Shown: piece after piece, positions 1-7,242 of the stretch
How positions within the stretch are numbered: the stretch's first letter is position 1
How the letters are laid out: each line of letters begins with the position of its first letter
Source of the DNA: JABMRP01 sp964444795
Lineage (GTDB): Bacteria > Planctomycetota > Planctomycetia > Pirellulales > Thermoguttaceae
Assembly (NCBI GenBank): GCA_964444795.1
Contig: CAYUIQ010000286.1
Span: forward strand, 1 to 10,502
Direction: 5' to 3'
DNA length: 10,502 nucleotides
Made by a program: the position numbers and the translations under genes
The notes under the pieces: model-generated
Seen by the model: only the letters and a program-made list of their open reading frames with translations
Told to the model about the DNA's origin: nothing
Databases searched by the model: none

Positions 1-24
1 TTTCACGGCGCACTCCAATGGCCC

Positions 25-111
25 GTCCGAAAAAGGGGACAGGCACCGTCGGCAGGCGCCCCCGTCACTTCAGAACAAGGCTCTCGACGGAGCCAGTCCC
101 CATTTTCGGAC
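25..111. repeat. REPIN-like element: two inverted 27-bp REP-like arms
   Basis: The left arm (25-51) and right arm (85-111) are inverted copies of a 27-bp sequence that begins GTCCGAAAA and contains GGGGAC. They pair at 24 of 27 positions, and the three mismatches are all A opposite A (34/102, 41/95, 45/91). A 33-nt spacer (52-84) separates them. A smaller 5-bp stem, GGCTC/GAGCC, lies at 79-83 and 90-94. Two short inverted arms within about 90 bp is the architecture of REPINs, which are mobilised in trans by RAYT transposases. Membership in that class is inferred, because only one copy and no transposase are in the window. The element sits 37 bp upstream of the first gene and could instead shape its 5' leader. 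Confidence 0.6.
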
Positions 112-148
112 TCCTCCTTTTTCGGTTTAGGAAGCAAAGATACCCACC

Positions 149-697
149 ATGGGCCAACCGACTCCCCATTCACCGGCACTGCGACTGATCGCGGCGATCA
201 GTCGCCATGAGCCAGCGTTGCAGTGGGCGCGCGATCGGGCCATCGGCCAATGGGGACCGATCGCGTTGGAAAGTCGGCCCTTCGAGTTCACCGAGACCGA
301 CTACTACGAATCGACGATGGGCAGCGATCTGCGAAAACAGTTCTTCACCTTTGCCGACCCGTTCGATCCGGCCGATCTGGCCGATGTCAAGTTGCGGACC
401 AACCGCTGGGAGGAAGAATACGCGGCCGCCGCCGATCACGCCGAAGCGCGGCCGTTGAACCTCGACCCGGGCTACCTCACCATGGCCAAGCTCGTCTTGG
501 CCTCGACCAAAGACCACGCCCATCGGATTTACCTGGGCCAGGGGATTTACGCCGAGATCACGATCTTCTACCGCGGCAAGCGCTGGCAACATCACGAGCT
601 GACGTACGCCGACTACCGCCGCGAGGACTTCCAAGCGTTTTTCTCCGAGTGTCGTCAGACGATCCACCGCCGACAACGCGAGGGCCACACGACGTGA
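149..697 (+). CDS. DUF4416 family protein
   Basis: This 182-residue soluble protein has no signal peptide or membrane segment. It matches my recollection of the DUF4416 family (PF14385), whose biochemical role is unknown. Family-like blocks are FTETDYYESTMG (about residues 47-58), a TNRWEEEYA stretch (about 84-92), and a strongly conserved-looking core at about 105-140 containing NLDPGYL, KLVLASTKDHAHRIYL and GIYAEIT. Length is normal for the family. The ATG at 149 gives the expected N-terminus, but the nearest purine-rich stretch (AGGAAG, 129-134) is too far away to be a good ribosome binding site. The stop overlaps the next start by 4 bp (694-697), implying translational coupling to a polyprenyl-phosphate sugar transferase. 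That suggests, but does not show, a role in envelope polysaccharide synthesis. Confidence 0.85.
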   Translation: MGQPTPHSPALRLIAAISRHEPALQWARDRAIGQWGPIALESRPFEFTETDYYESTMGSDLRKQFFTFADPFDPADLADVKLRTNRWEEEYAAAADHAEARPLNLDPGYLTMAKLVLASTKDHAHRIYLGQGIYAEITIFYRGKRWQHHELTYADYRREDFQAFFSECRQTIHRRQREGHTT

Positions 698-1800
698 CCT
701 GGCTGATTCTCGGTTCCCTGATTCCCTGTTTCACGGTCTCCGCCGTTGCGGCGCTGGTCGTGCGGCGCCATGCCGAGCGTTGGGGGCTGATCGATCGGCC
801 CGGACATCGCAAGGTGCATTCGGAGCCCGTGGCGACCGGCGGCGGCCTGGCGATCTGGCTGGGGATCGTCGCACCGCTGGCGGTCGGTCAGGCCGTGCTG
901 ACGATTCTCATGGCCGTGGGGCCGGAGGCGACCGGTTGGCTGCCCGACGCTGTCGCTCCGCATCTGCCCGGCTTGATGCAGCAGTCGGTTAAGCTCTGGA
1001 CTCTGCTGGCCGGTGGCACCGTGCTGCTGATCCTGGGGCTGATCGACGATCGCCGGGGGCTTTCCTGGAAGACTCGCCTGGGCGTGCAGACGGCCGTGGC
1101 GATGGTGATGGTGGCGATGGGGTGGCGGTTGAGCCTGTTTATCGACATGCCCTGGCTAACCGGCCCGTTGAGTGTGCTCTGGATCGTGGGTCTGGTCAAC
1201 TCGTTCAACATGCTGGATAACATGGACGGGCTGTCGGCCGGCGTGGCGGCGATCGCCTGTGCCATGCTGGCGACCGTGATGCTGATGGCTCCCGATCCGG
1301 TGGGCGACCAGCCGCAACTTTTCGTCGGCGGGTTTCTCCTCGTGCTGGTCGGTTCGCTGTTGGGCTTTCTCTGGCACAACCGCCCGCCGGCGCGGCTGTT
1401 CATGGGCGACGGCGGGAGCTACCTGATCGGCTACCTGGTGGCCATGGCCACGCTCACGGCCACGTTTGCCGGCCACAACGTGCCGCGCCACGCCGTGCTG
1501 GCGCCGCTGTGCGTGCTGGCCGTGCCGTTGTACGACACGATCACCGTGGTGTTTATCCGGCTGCGCGGCGGGCGCAGCCCCTTTGTCGGCGATACGAGCC
1601 ACTTCTCGCATCGCCTGGTCGAACTGGGAATGACCAAAACGCAGGCCGTGCTGACGATCTATCTCGCCACGGGTACCTGCGGCCTGGGAGCCCTGCTGCT
1701 TCGCCGCGTCGACGCCATCGGAGCCGGGATCATCCTCCTGTTGGTCGGTTGTGTGTTGGTCCTGGTAGGAATTTTGGAAACCGTCGGAAGGAGAGAGTGA
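694..1800 (+). CDS. WecA/MraY-family undecaprenyl-phosphate glycosyl-1-phosphate transferase
   Basis: This 368-residue polytopic membrane protein belongs to glycosyltransferase family 4 (PF00953), which moves a sugar-1-phosphate from a UDP-sugar to polyprenyl phosphate at the inner face of the cytoplasmic membrane. Family signatures appear in order: RKVHSEPVATGGG (39-51), the Asp pair in GLIDDR (D118, D119), FNMLDNMDGLSAG (171-183), FMGDGGS (236-242) and DTSHFSHR (300-307), which corresponds to the His-rich C-terminal loop of WecA. Hydrophobic helices separate these loops. The start is GTG at 694, inside the preceding stop, with GAGGG at 680-684 as a well-spaced ribosome binding site. The open frame runs further upstream to 223, but that part is only the shadow of the DUF4416 gene. 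With no peptidoglycan cluster nearby and an O-antigen ligase next door, a WecA-like role in exopolysaccharide or O-antigen initiation is likelier than MraY. The sugar is not predictable. Confidence 0.93.
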   Translation: MTWLILGSLIPCFTVSAVAALVVRRHAERWGLIDRPGHRKVHSEPVATGGGLAIWLGIVAPLAVGQAVLTILMAVGPEATGWLPDAVAPHLPGLMQQSVKLWTLLAGGTVLLILGLIDDRRGLSWKTRLGVQTAVAMVMVAMGWRLSLFIDMPWLTGPLSVLWIVGLVNSFNMLDNMDGLSAGVAAIACAMLATVMLMAPDPVGDQPQLFVGGFLLVLVGSLLGFLWHNRPPARLFMGDGGSYLIGYLVAMATLTATFAGHNVPRHAVLAPLCVLAVPLYDTITVVFIRLRGGRSPFVGDTSHFSHRLVELGMTKTQAVLTIYLATGTCGLGALLLRRVDAIGAGIILLLVGCVLVLVGILETVGRRE

Positions 1801-1804
1801 GACG

Positions 1805-1834
1805 TTTAACCCAGGCACGTGTGCCCGGGCTAAA
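1805..1834. repeat. 30-bp near-perfect palindrome between two genes
   Basis: The sequence starts TTTAACCCAGGCAC and ends GTGCCCGGGCTAAA. Thirteen of the fourteen-odd base pairs possible on each side form apart from two A-C mismatches (1809/1830 and 1813/1826), leaving a 2-nt centre. On the complementary strand both mismatches become G-T, so a minus-strand transcript would pair throughout using G-U wobbles. It lies 4 bp after the transferase stop and 16 bp before the ligase ATG. It has no T-tract and so is not a standard terminator. A dispersed REP-like unit or an mRNA processing/stability hairpin inside the operon are the likeliest readings. Confidence 0.65.
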
Positions 1835-1850
1835 CGGAAAGAATCACGTC

Positions 1851-4085
1851 ATGGCCAAACGCAAGAAGAAACGACGCAACCGATCGGACGCGGCTGGGAA
1901 GACGCCGCTGGCTAAACCGGCATCCGTCGAAACGCCGCCGCGCGAGAAACGGACCGCCGCGCGATCCGTGCGGCCGTGGTTGCTCGGTGCGACCACCGCG
2001 CTGCTGGTGGCCGGGCCACTGGTGCCCGGAGAAGCCAGCGCCGCACAGGGGCACGGCCTGCTGTTGGTCATGCTCTGGATCGCGCTGGCGGTGGTCTGGC
2101 TGTTGGCCTGGCTGGGACGCGACCGATGGGAGGTCCGCTTCGGGCGGCTCGACGTCACCGTGCTCGCGCTCATCGGTCTGCACACGCTGGCAGCCCTTTG
2201 GGCCACCACACACGCCGCCCCGCGACCGGCGGTCAACATGCTCTGGCACTGGGTCGGGTTCGGCCTTTGCTTCTTTATGGCCAGGCAACTCGTGGCAGGC
2301 GCCCGAGAAGCCCGGGCGCTGGCCACGGTGATGATCGCCCTGGCCGTCACGCTGGCCGCCTACGGCATCTATCAGGCTGCTCATGAGTTGCCCCAAACGC
2401 GGGCTCGCTTCGCGGCGGATCCCGACGGCATGCTGCGGGACAAGGGCATGTTGCATCGGTATCCGCCCGGTTCGCCCGAGCGGTTGCTCTTCGACAAACG
2501 GCTTCAAAGCCGCGAGCCGCTGGCCAGCTTCGCCCTGACCAACTCGTTGGCCGGATTTCTGACGCCGTGGCTGATCGTCCTGGCCGGTGCCGTGGTCGCG
2601 ACCGCTTCCCGGGCGATGCGAGGCCGTGCCTGTGCGATCGTCGCCGGCTGCGGCTTGCCGGTGATCGTTTGCCTGCTGTTGACTAAGAGCCGTGCGGCCT
2701 ACGCGGCCGTGGCCGTGGGGGCGTTTCTTCTGTGGTGGATGTCCCACAAGCGGGAACATCGTATCGGATGGAGAATCCCGACGGCCGTCGGGGTCGGGGC
2801 TGCCGTACTGGTGACGCTGGTCGCCTGGACCGGTGCCTTGGATCGGCAGGTCTTCTCCGAGGCCTCGAAGTCGCTCGGCGTGCGGGGACAGTACTGGCGG
2901 GCGAGCCTCGATCTGATCGGCGATCACCCCTGGCTCGGTTGCGGACCGGGAAACTTCCAAGACACCTACACCGCCTACAAACTGCCGAACGCCAGCGAGG
3001 AAATCGCCGATCCACACAATTTCCTGCTCGAGGCATGGGCAACCGCGGGCACCCCGGCCGCGTTGGCGTTGCTGGCCGTAATGGCATGTTTCGCCAGCGT
3101 CGTCATTCGGGGCACGCGCGCCGCGCCGCCTAGGCAAGAAACCAAGCCCCAGCCAACTTCGGTTCCCCATGTTTTGGGCGGAGCCGTATCGGGCCTGCTG
3201 TTGGCCTTTGCCGTCGGCGTGCTGGCCGAGATGCCGCCCTCGCCGGTGGTCTTGCTGGCGGGTATCTCCGTGGGAACCGGCTGCGTGTGGTTGCTGTGGC
3301 CTTGGCTGCGGCGGGGCTCGTTCCCCGCCTTCGTGCCGGCCGTTGCCGTCATGGCCTTGCTGGTCAACCTGACGGCAGCCGGCGGGATCGGATTTCCCAG
3401 CATCGCGGGCACGTTCTGGCTGCTGTTGGCATTGGGTGCCAATCTCGCGCAAGGCAAGACGGATCGCCGGCGGCTGCCCGGCTGGACCACCTATCTTGCC
3501 TTGGCCGTGGCGATGGCCCTGGTGCTGGCCTGTTACGCCAGCGCGTATCGTCCCGTACTGGAGAGTCAGGCCGCGCTGCAATCGGCCAGCGAGAACCCGA
3601 TCCGCGCCGAAGCCTTGCTGCAGAAGGCAACCGATGCGGACCCCCTGACCGCGGAACCTTGGCGGCGGTTGGCGGACCGGGAATTCAACCTCTGGCGGGT
3701 GACCGGCTCCGAAGAGGCCCTCGACTGGGTGAACCTCTACACGAAGGAACTGCTGAAGCGGGCCCCCCGGTCCAGTGCCGACCGGATAGCCGCCGGGGAT
3801 CGCCACATCGAGGCTTCCCAATATCTCCAGCGACCCGAGGATCGGCGAAAAGCCAGCCTCGACCGCGCGATCGACTACTATCGCCAGGCAGTGGCACGCT
3901 ATCCCACCCATGCGGCCGGTTTGGCCCGATTGGCGCTGGCGCTGGATACGTCGGGTGATCGCGCGGCCGCCGGACGGGAGGCCGAAAAAGCCCTCCAATT
4001 ACACGAGAATACGCCGCACGAAGACCAGAAACTCCCCCAGGAGCTCCGCGATCCGCTATTGCCTTTACGGCCACCTGTAAATTGA
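1851..4085 (+). CDS. O-antigen ligase/polymerase-family (Wzy_C) membrane protein with C-terminal TPR region
   Basis: This 744-residue protein begins with a very basic cytoplasmic tail (KRKKKRRN at 3-10), followed by about a dozen hydrophobic segments between 44 and 565. The Wzy_C/WaaL signature (PF04932) spans about 265-410: LTKSRAAYAAV (R281), RGQYWRASLDLI (R345), HPWLGCGPGNF (H359) and ADPHNFLLEAWATAG (H389). Members join or polymerise lipid-linked glycans on the outer face of the cytoplasmic membrane. After the last helix, about 570-715 is helical and TPR-like, for example the pair around DRAIDYYRQAVARYP (671-685) and the next repeat to about 718, probably facing the periplasm. ATG 1851 is chosen because GGAAAGAA (1836-1843) precedes it and the basic tail starts there. 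An in-frame GTG at 1797, overlapping the previous stop and preceded by GGAAGGAG, is an alternative that would add 18 residues. Ligase and polymerase cannot be told apart from sequence alone. Confidence 0.9.
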   Translation: MAKRKKKRRNRSDAAGKTPLAKPASVETPPREKRTAARSVRPWLLGATTALLVAGPLVPGEASAAQGHGLLLVMLWIALAVVWLLAWLGRDRWEVRFGRLDVTVLALIGLHTLAALWATTHAAPRPAVNMLWHWVGFGLCFFMARQLVAGAREARALATVMIALAVTLAAYGIYQAAHELPQTRARFAADPDGMLRDKGMLHRYPPGSPERLLFDKRLQSREPLASFALTNSLAGFLTPWLIVLAGAVVATASRAMRGRACAIVAGCGLPVIVCLLLTKSRAAYAAVAVGAFLLWWMSHKREHRIGWRIPTAVGVGAAVLVTLVAWTGALDRQVFSEASKSLGVRGQYWRASLDLIGDHPWLGCGPGNFQDTYTAYKLPNASEEIADPHNFLLEAWATAGTPAALALLAVMACFASVVIRGTRAAPPRQETKPQPTSVPHVLGGAVSGLLLAFAVGVLAEMPPSPVVLLAGISVGTGCVWLLWPWLRRGSFPAFVPAVAVMALLVNLTAAGGIGFPSIAGTFWLLLALGANLAQGKTDRRRLPGWTTYLALAVAMALVLACYASAYRPVLESQAALQSASENPIRAEALLQKATDADPLTAEPWRRLADREFNLWRVTGSEEALDWVNLYTKELLKRAPRSSADRIAAGDRHIEASQYLQRPEDRRKASLDRAIDYYRQAVARYPTHAAGLARLALALDTSGDRAAAGREAEKALQLHENTPHEDQKLPQELRDPLLPLRPPVN

Positions 4086-4111
4086 CGGCTCACCGAGCGG
4101 CCTCGTAGAAT
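4082..4111 (+). promoter_or_regulatory. sigma70-like promoter with a dyad on its -10 element
   Basis: TTGACG (4082-4087) and TAGAAT (4106-4111) each match the consensus at 5 of 6 positions and are separated by 18 bp. The -35 box overlaps the stop codon of the ligase gene. The predicted start of transcription is near 4118-4120, leaving about 20 nt before the ATG at 4139. The -10 box lies inside a perfect 6-bp inverted repeat with a 3-nt centre (CTCGTA-GAA-TACGAG, 4102-4116), which could be an operator or chance. It would give the DUF1573 and heme-lipoprotein pair its own promoter. Confidence 0.6.
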
Positions 4112-4138
4112 ACGAGTGGGCAGAACGATTGCACCACG

Positions 4139-5374
4139 ATGTCCTCCTCTAACAGAAAATCTCGACCGTACATCATGAAGCTCCTGACAACGACTCCCGC
4201 CATCGTCGCCCTGGCCGTCCTCTTGGGAACGGCCTGTGGCCTGACCGTATCGCTGGCCCGGGTGGGAATGCCCGTCGGCGAGGACGAAATCCACTCGACC
4301 CTGCTGGAAGTGAATCCGGACATTGCCCCCCTGTTGGCCGACGAATCTTCTCGACCGCGTGTCGAAGTGCTTCAGAAGACACACGATTTCGGCGTCATGG
4401 ATTTCAATGGCACGGGGGAATACGATTTCATCTTCTCCAACCAAGGCAACCGGGCTCTTACCCTCGAAAAGGGGGAGACCAGTTGCAAATGCACGCTCAG
4501 CGACCTGGAGTTCGACTCGGTTCCTCCCGGCGAGAAAGCCCAGGTCACGCTCCAGTGGACGGCCAAGGACTATCGCGGGGCGTTCCGGCAGACGGCGACC
4601 ATTTTCACCAACGATCCGGAACAGCCGCGGATCGAACTAGCGGTAACCGGCCGCGTGATCGTTTCGGTCCGCCCCGACCCGGAGGAGTTGCATTTTACGC
4701 GAATTTCCACCGAGCAGCCGACCCACGGCCAGGTGCGGCTGTACGGCTATCGCCAGGAGCCGCTGGAAATCGTCGGCCCCGTGCGACTGTCCTCCTCCGG
4801 GGTGACGCCGGCCGAACAGTTCGACATCACCTGTCACCCCCTGAAGCCGGATGAGCTGGCCGAAGAACCGGACGCCACGGGCGGCTATGTGCTGGGGGTG
4901 ACCGTAAAACCGGGGTTGCGTTCCGGGGCCGTTCGGCAGACAATCCTCGTCCAAACCAACGTACCGGACGTGCCGACGGTCGAGATCCCCATTTCGGGAA
5001 CGGCCGGCGGCAACGTAACCATTGAGGGCACGGACTGGAACAGAAAGACCGGAGAACTCAATATCGGAGTGGTCGGCGGAGACCAGTCCACCGTCCGCGC
5101 GCTGAGGTTCTCCGTGGACACCCCTTATAGTCAAGAAGTGCGACTGGAACTCGGGGCGGTCTTTCCCGACCTGCTCCGCGTCACCCTGGATCAGAACTCC
5201 GAACAGAGCCGTGGGGTCGCTCGGGGCGTGTTGACGATTGAAATCCCCAAGGGCAGTCCCTCGGGAAGCTACCTCGGCCCCGAACGGGAACGGCTTGGCC
5301 GGATCACCCTCAAAACCAATCACCCCAAAGTGCCGCCGATCCAGATTCTCGTGCGATTTGCGGTAGCGGAGTGA
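4139..5374 (+). CDS. exported DUF1573 domain protein
   Basis: This 411-residue protein has an N-terminal hydrophobic export signal (about 14-40, ending TVSLA) and then beta-rich modules. The DUF1573 domain (PF07610, an Ig/ASPM-SPD-2-Hydin-like fold) covers about 81-175: HDFGVMDFNGTGEYDFIF, the Cys motif TSCKCT (C116, C118), VPPGEKAQVTLQW and TIFTNDPEQPRIELAVTG. Two further stretches (about 176-285 and 290-411) end in the same way, with TNVPDVPTVEIPISG and TNHPKVPPIQILVRF, and look like diverged copies of the fold. The function of the family is unknown, but such domains are usually periplasmic or surface binding modules. Neither ATG 4139 nor in-frame ATG 4175 (residue 13) has a clear ribosome binding site. 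The first fits the predicted transcript start, while the second gives a more typical signal peptide. It is followed 25 bp later by the heme lipoprotein, probably in the same transcript. Confidence 0.88.
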   Translation: MSSSNRKSRPYIMKLLTTTPAIVALAVLLGTACGLTVSLARVGMPVGEDEIHSTLLEVNPDIAPLLADESSRPRVEVLQKTHDFGVMDFNGTGEYDFIFSNQGNRALTLEKGETSCKCTLSDLEFDSVPPGEKAQVTLQWTAKDYRGAFRQTATIFTNDPEQPRIELAVTGRVIVSVRPDPEELHFTRISTEQPTHGQVRLYGYRQEPLEIVGPVRLSSSGVTPAEQFDITCHPLKPDELAEEPDATGGYVLGVTVKPGLRSGAVRQTILVQTNVPDVPTVEIPISGTAGGNVTIEGTDWNRKTGELNIGVVGGDQSTVRALRFSVDTPYSQEVRLELGAVFPDLLRVTLDQNSEQSRGVARGVLTIEIPKGSPSGSYLGPERERLGRITLKTNHPKVPPIQILVRFAVAE

Positions 5375-5399
5375 GCCCGAATAGAGAAGAAGCACCGCC

Positions 5400-7115
5400 A
5401 TGTATCGATCACTGTTCGTTGCCTTGGCCGTCGTCGGAACGGGCCTGTTGTCGCTATCGGGCTGTTCGTCGTCGCCTTCCGAGGAAGCCCAGACTTCGTC
5501 CGAGCCGGCCAAGAACACGGAACTCGCGAAATCCAACCCGGGGATCACCACGCCAGCGCCCGTCACCGATCCGCCGGAAAATAACCCCCCGGGGCCTCCA
5601 GCGGAAGACCCGATCACCGATCCGCCCGTGCCACTCGACGGGCAAGGCTCGGGCCAGCCCAAGCCGAGGAAGCGCCCGCCCGGTCCGCACACGGCCCGAG
5701 AAGCCCAACCGTACGATCCGGTGAAGGAAAACGGCCCAATCTTTGTCGGTTGGCCGGCTCCCCGCCTGGCATTGATCATCAGCGGCCGGCAGCACGGCTA
5801 TTTCGAACCTTGCGGCTGCGCGGGTTTGGAGCGCATGAAAGGCGGCATGAGTCGTCGCCACACGCTCTTTGGCCAACTGCGGGACGCCGGCTGGCCGGTG
5901 GTGGGGCTGGACGTCGGCGGAGTGGTCAAGGGATTCGGCAAACAGGCCGAGATGAAATTCCACACGACCGCCGAAGCGATGCGTACGATGGGCTATCAGG
6001 CGATCGGCCTGGGAGCAAGCGACTTGCGGCTGCCGGCCGGCGAACTCCTCTCGAAGGTCGCCAGTCTTGAGGGAAAGGTGAAGAGCCCCTTCGTTTCGGC
6101 CAACGTGGCCCTGTTCGACTTCTCTCCGGAGATGACCGCCACCCACCGCATCATCGAAGCCGGCGGACTGAAAGTGGCCGTCACTTCGGTATTGGGCAAG
6201 TCGTTCATGCGACAATTCAACAATCCGGATGTCCAGACGAAGGAAGCCGAGGCCGCGCTGGCCGAGTTGCTACCGAAGCTGAAAGAGCAACAGCCCGACT
6301 ACCTGATCCTCCTGGCACACGCCACGGCCGAGGAATCGGCGGCGCTGGCCAAGCAGTTTCCCGATTTCGATTTCGTCGTCACCGCCGGCGGCGGCGCCGA
6401 ACCTCCCGACACGGCCGCGACCATCGAGGGCACCAAGGCCCGGCTGATCGAAGTGGGCGAAAAGAGCATGAACGTGATCGTGCTCGGCCTCTACGACGAC
6501 CCCCAGCAACCGACGCGCTACCAGCGGGTGATCCTCGACTCGCGGTTCGCCGATTCGCCGGCGATGAAAGAGGCCATGAGCGTGTACCAGGAGCAGTTGA
6601 AGGACCTCGGATTCGGCGCGCTGGCGCCGCGGCCCGTGCAACATCCGCAACGGGAACTGCTCGGCGAGTTTGTGGGATCGAAGAAGTGCGAGTCGTGTCA
6701 CGAAGCGTCGTACAAGGTCTGGAAGAAGAGCGGCCACGCGCTGGCGATGGAGACGTTGGCCGAGGCGGATCCGCCCCGCCAGTTCGACCCCGAGTGTATC
6801 AGTTGCCATGTGATTGGCTGGCACGGGACAGAGAACTTCCCCTATGAGGGCGGTTTCCGTAGTGAGGCGGAGACACCGGAGCTCGTCGACGTCGGCTGCG
6901 AATCGTGCCACGGCCCGGGGGAAAAACACATCAAAGCCGAGGGGGGCGGCGATCTGGCCTTGCAGCAGACACTGCAAGAGGCGATGAAGATCAGCGTGGA
7001 AGAATCCAAGACGCGGCAATGCGTCACCTGCCACGACCTGGACAACAGCCCCGACTTCGATTTCGACACCTACTGGCCGTATGTCGAGCATCACGAGGAT
7101 TTAGACGACGAGTGA
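5400..7115 (+). CDS. tetraheme c-type cytochrome lipoprotein with 5'-nucleotidase-like N-terminal domain
   Basis: This 571-residue protein has a lipoprotein signal with lipobox LSGC (C22) and then a Pro-rich linker (about 25-110). Residues about 120-400 resemble the metallophosphatase domain of UshA-type 5'-nucleotidases. They carry a YFEPCGCAGLERMKGGMSRR block (134-153), but the metal-site motifs are altered: LDVGG at 170-174 where DAGD is usual, GLGASDL (203-209) for GNHE, and TAGGGAE (328-334) for GGHTH. LAH (305-307) is kept. Four CXXCH heme sites follow, at C430, C466, C500 and C541, in a cytochrome c554-like region (PF13435) with GHALAM (445-450) and CHGPGEKH (503-510). The protein is probably anchored to a membrane facing the periplasm and carries electrons there. 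Its substrate is unknown, and phosphatase activity is doubtful. AGAGAAGAAG (5383-5392) may serve as a weak ribosome binding site. The gene lies 25 bp after the DUF1573 gene. Confidence 0.88.
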   Translation: MYRSLFVALAVVGTGLLSLSGCSSSPSEEAQTSSEPAKNTELAKSNPGITTPAPVTDPPENNPPGPPAEDPITDPPVPLDGQGSGQPKPRKRPPGPHTAREAQPYDPVKENGPIFVGWPAPRLALIISGRQHGYFEPCGCAGLERMKGGMSRRHTLFGQLRDAGWPVVGLDVGGVVKGFGKQAEMKFHTTAEAMRTMGYQAIGLGASDLRLPAGELLSKVASLEGKVKSPFVSANVALFDFSPEMTATHRIIEAGGLKVAVTSVLGKSFMRQFNNPDVQTKEAEAALAELLPKLKEQQPDYLILLAHATAEESAALAKQFPDFDFVVTAGGGAEPPDTAATIEGTKARLIEVGEKSMNVIVLGLYDDPQQPTRYQRVILDSRFADSPAMKEAMSVYQEQLKDLGFGALAPRPVQHPQRELLGEFVGSKKCESCHEASYKVWKKSGHALAMETLAEADPPRQFDPECISCHVIGWHGTENFPYEGGFRSEAETPELVDVGCESCHGPGEKHIKAEGGGDLALQQTLQEAMKISVEESKTRQCVTCHDLDNSPDFDFDTYWPYVEHHEDLDDE

Positions 7116-7242
7116 TGCCCCGCACTTCGCCCGTACGACAGATCCGCCTTGACCCGGCCGACGTTGCAGACTAGCCTACCACCCCGCCCAACTTGCACAC
7201 CCCTTCCGCAGGGGGATAACTCTGGTCTGTGTTGTGGTGCCC

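Noticed and set aside
223..693. N-terminal extension of the transferase frame
   Set aside because: The upstream part is Arg-rich nonsense overlapping DUF4416 in another frame. The family N-terminus begins at GTG 694 with a membrane helix.
1509..1796. N-terminal extension of the ligase frame into the transferase gene
   Set aside because: It overlaps the conserved C-terminus of the transferase and reads as Arg-rich sequence with no homology.
1830..3998. 722-codon open frame on the minus strand opposite the ligase gene
   Set aside because: The product is Gly/Gln/Arg-rich without recognisable motifs, and the plus strand encodes a clear membrane protein with Wzy_C signatures.
4637..5779. 380-codon minus-strand open frame spanning two genes
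   Set aside because: It crosses the DUF1573/cytochrome gene boundary in antisense and shows no domain. It is a GC-bias shadow.
5811..5819. Selenocysteine in the EPCGC motif of the heme lipoprotein
   Set aside because: Both codons are TGC, so this copy encodes ordinary Cys.
7149..7177. Possible promoter TTGACC-17-TAGCCT before the lipoprotein gene
   Set aside because: The -10 box matches only 3 of 6 consensus bases, and an alternative (TTGCAC-16-GATAAC, 7193-7220) is equally weak. Neither can be supported.
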